Made by a program: the position numbers and the translations under genes
The notes under the pieces: model-generated
What the model was told of the DNA's origin: nothing
Database searches by the model: none
Seen by the model: the letters and a program-made list of their open reading frames with translations, nothing else
Part shown: positions 7,324 through 7,982 of the stretch, in pieces
How positions within the stretch are numbered: position 1 is the stretch's first letter
Layout: every line of letters starts with the position of its first letter
NCBI GenBank assembly: GCA_018903015.1
Contig: JAHIPR010000098.1
Coordinates: 1 to 7,982 of the forward strand
From: a bacterium
GTDB taxonomy: Bacteria; Atribacterota; JS1; SB-45; 34-128
Length of the DNA: 7,982 nt
Direction of reading: 5' to 3'

Positions 7324-7982
7324 ATGGATACTATAACAATAACTTTCCCTGAGGTCAAGGTTAAAATACCTATTAAGGGTCTAACCTTTGATATCTTAGA
7401 AAATATGCTCTTTGAAATATTACAAAATATTGCCCGTAAAGTATTTGAAAAAGCCCTTACCGATGTAGATAGCTACCTGCGTAATAAGAGAGAAAGAGGG
7501 AAACTTAAAAACACCGGTAAAAGGGAAAAATACTTCCTCACCCGTTTTGGTGATATCCTCTATTCCCGTACCCGTTATAAAGACAAGAAGACTGCTAAAA
7601 GTTGTTATCTCTTAGATGAGGCCTTAAGTATAGTTAAAAACCAACGCATCAGCCTATCTCGAGCCAGGATAGAGTGTTTTCTTTCTGCTCTTTCCTCTTA
7701 CCGGGAGGTAGTAACTTGCGCTAGACTCTTACTGGGGAACTTCCGCTCTCATGAAGCCATAAGACAATCAGTATTAAAAGAGGGCAAATTAATCATAGAA
7801 AACCAGGAGAAAAAGTTAAGACAGATAGAGAACTTGGATTACCCGGATAAAGAGGCACCCGACACTGCCTACGTGGAAGCAGATGCTACCTATATTAGTT
7901 TACAGCATAGAGGCAAGAAGAAAAAAGAAAAGATGGAAGTAAAAGCGGGAGTGGGCTATACCGGTAAAGAAGCCCGCTATTC
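7324..7982 (+). CDS. ISLre2-family (UPF0236) transposase, 5' part only
   Basis: The frame is open from ATG 7324 to the window end, giving 219 residues of a protein that is usually about 400-480 residues long; the 3' part is outside the window. The family pattern is clear: a basic N-terminal segment (YLRNKRERGK), then LTRFGDILYSRTRYKDK at 72-88, LLDEALSI at 96-103, SALSSYREVVTCARLLLG at 121-138 with a helix-turn-helix-like character, and YVEADATYISLQ at 183-194 followed by the basic run RGKKKKEK and MEVKAGVGYTG. In this family the Asp of EAD (D187) is thought to be part of the acidic catalytic site. No stop or frameshift is seen in this part, so the copy may be intact. A strong ribosome-binding site precedes it but is hidden in a hairpin. 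The gene follows addA in the same orientation. Confidence 0.88.
   Translation, partial: MDTITITFPEVKVKIPIKGLTFDILENMLFEILQNIARKVFEKALTDVDSYLRNKRERGKLKNTGKREKYFLTRFGDILYSRTRYKDKKTAKSCYLLDEALSIVKNQRISLSRARIECFLSALSSYREVVTCARLLLGNFRSHEAIRQSVLKEGKLIIENQEKKLRQIENLDYPDKEAPDTAYVEADATYISLQHRGKKKKEKMEVKAGVGYTGKEARY

Larger units (their letters stand above)
7189..7982 (+). mobile_element. Partial ISLre2-family insertion sequence, left end approximate
   Basis: The element is defined by its UPF0236-type transposase starting at 7324 and continuing past the window end. The left boundary is not proven. It must lie between the addA stop at 7175 and the transposase start; I place it at the TTTACAC inverted repeat. 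The 148-base stretch 7176-7323 is much more AT-rich than the genes around it and contains only the two inverted repeats and the transposase ribosome-binding site. Target-site duplication and right inverted repeat are outside the window. Confidence 0.55.

Noticed and set aside
1..7982. CRISPR arrays, tRNA genes or a defence island around addAB
   Set aside because: No regularly spaced direct repeats, no tRNA-like cloverleaf segment and no defence-gene motifs were seen. The helicase-nuclease pair fits ordinary AddAB, with all motifs in the usual order.

Overview
The window is AT-rich and densely coded. All recognisable genes are on the + strand. Gene content (AddAB instead of RecBCD, Shine-Dalgarno-led genes, an ISLre2/UPF0236 transposase, a nitroreductase) fits an anaerobic low-GC bacterium of the Firmicutes/Clostridia type or a similar phylum such as Atribacterota. 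There is no rRNA or other phylogenetic marker here, so this placement is an inference.

Layout: 1-67 is a short leader with a small GC-rich inverted repeat that resembles a REP-type sequence. 68-622 is a small FMN nitroreductase-family gene. A start codon overlapping its stop in an ATGA arrangement opens a frame whose first ~20 codons look like the N-terminus of a YbaK/EbsC-type aminoacyl-tRNA deacylase. The similarity then stops, which suggests a gene remnant cut off just before the next gene. 740-3859 is addB (AddB/RexB-like, PD-(D/E)XK nuclease) and 3852-7175 is addA (UvrD-type helicase plus nuclease); they overlap by 8 bases. 7176-7323 is non-coding and holds two inverted repeats. From 7324 to the window end is the 5' half of an ISLre2-family (UPF0236) transposase, cut by the window edge.

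How the genes work together: AddA and AddB form the helicase-nuclease that resects double-strand DNA ends before RecA loading. AddA is the ATP-driven motor, AddB has lost its ATPase site, and each keeps a PD-(D/E)XK nuclease. The nitroreductase and the deacylase remnant are neighbours with no clear functional link to repair. The insertion sequence lies directly behind addA, and read-through from the addBA operon would run into it. A strong hairpin there appears to cover the transposase ribosome-binding site.

I found no convincing new multi-gene system. The points most worth checking are the degenerate Fe-S cysteine set of AddB, the truncated deacylase stub, and the hairpin over the transposase start.
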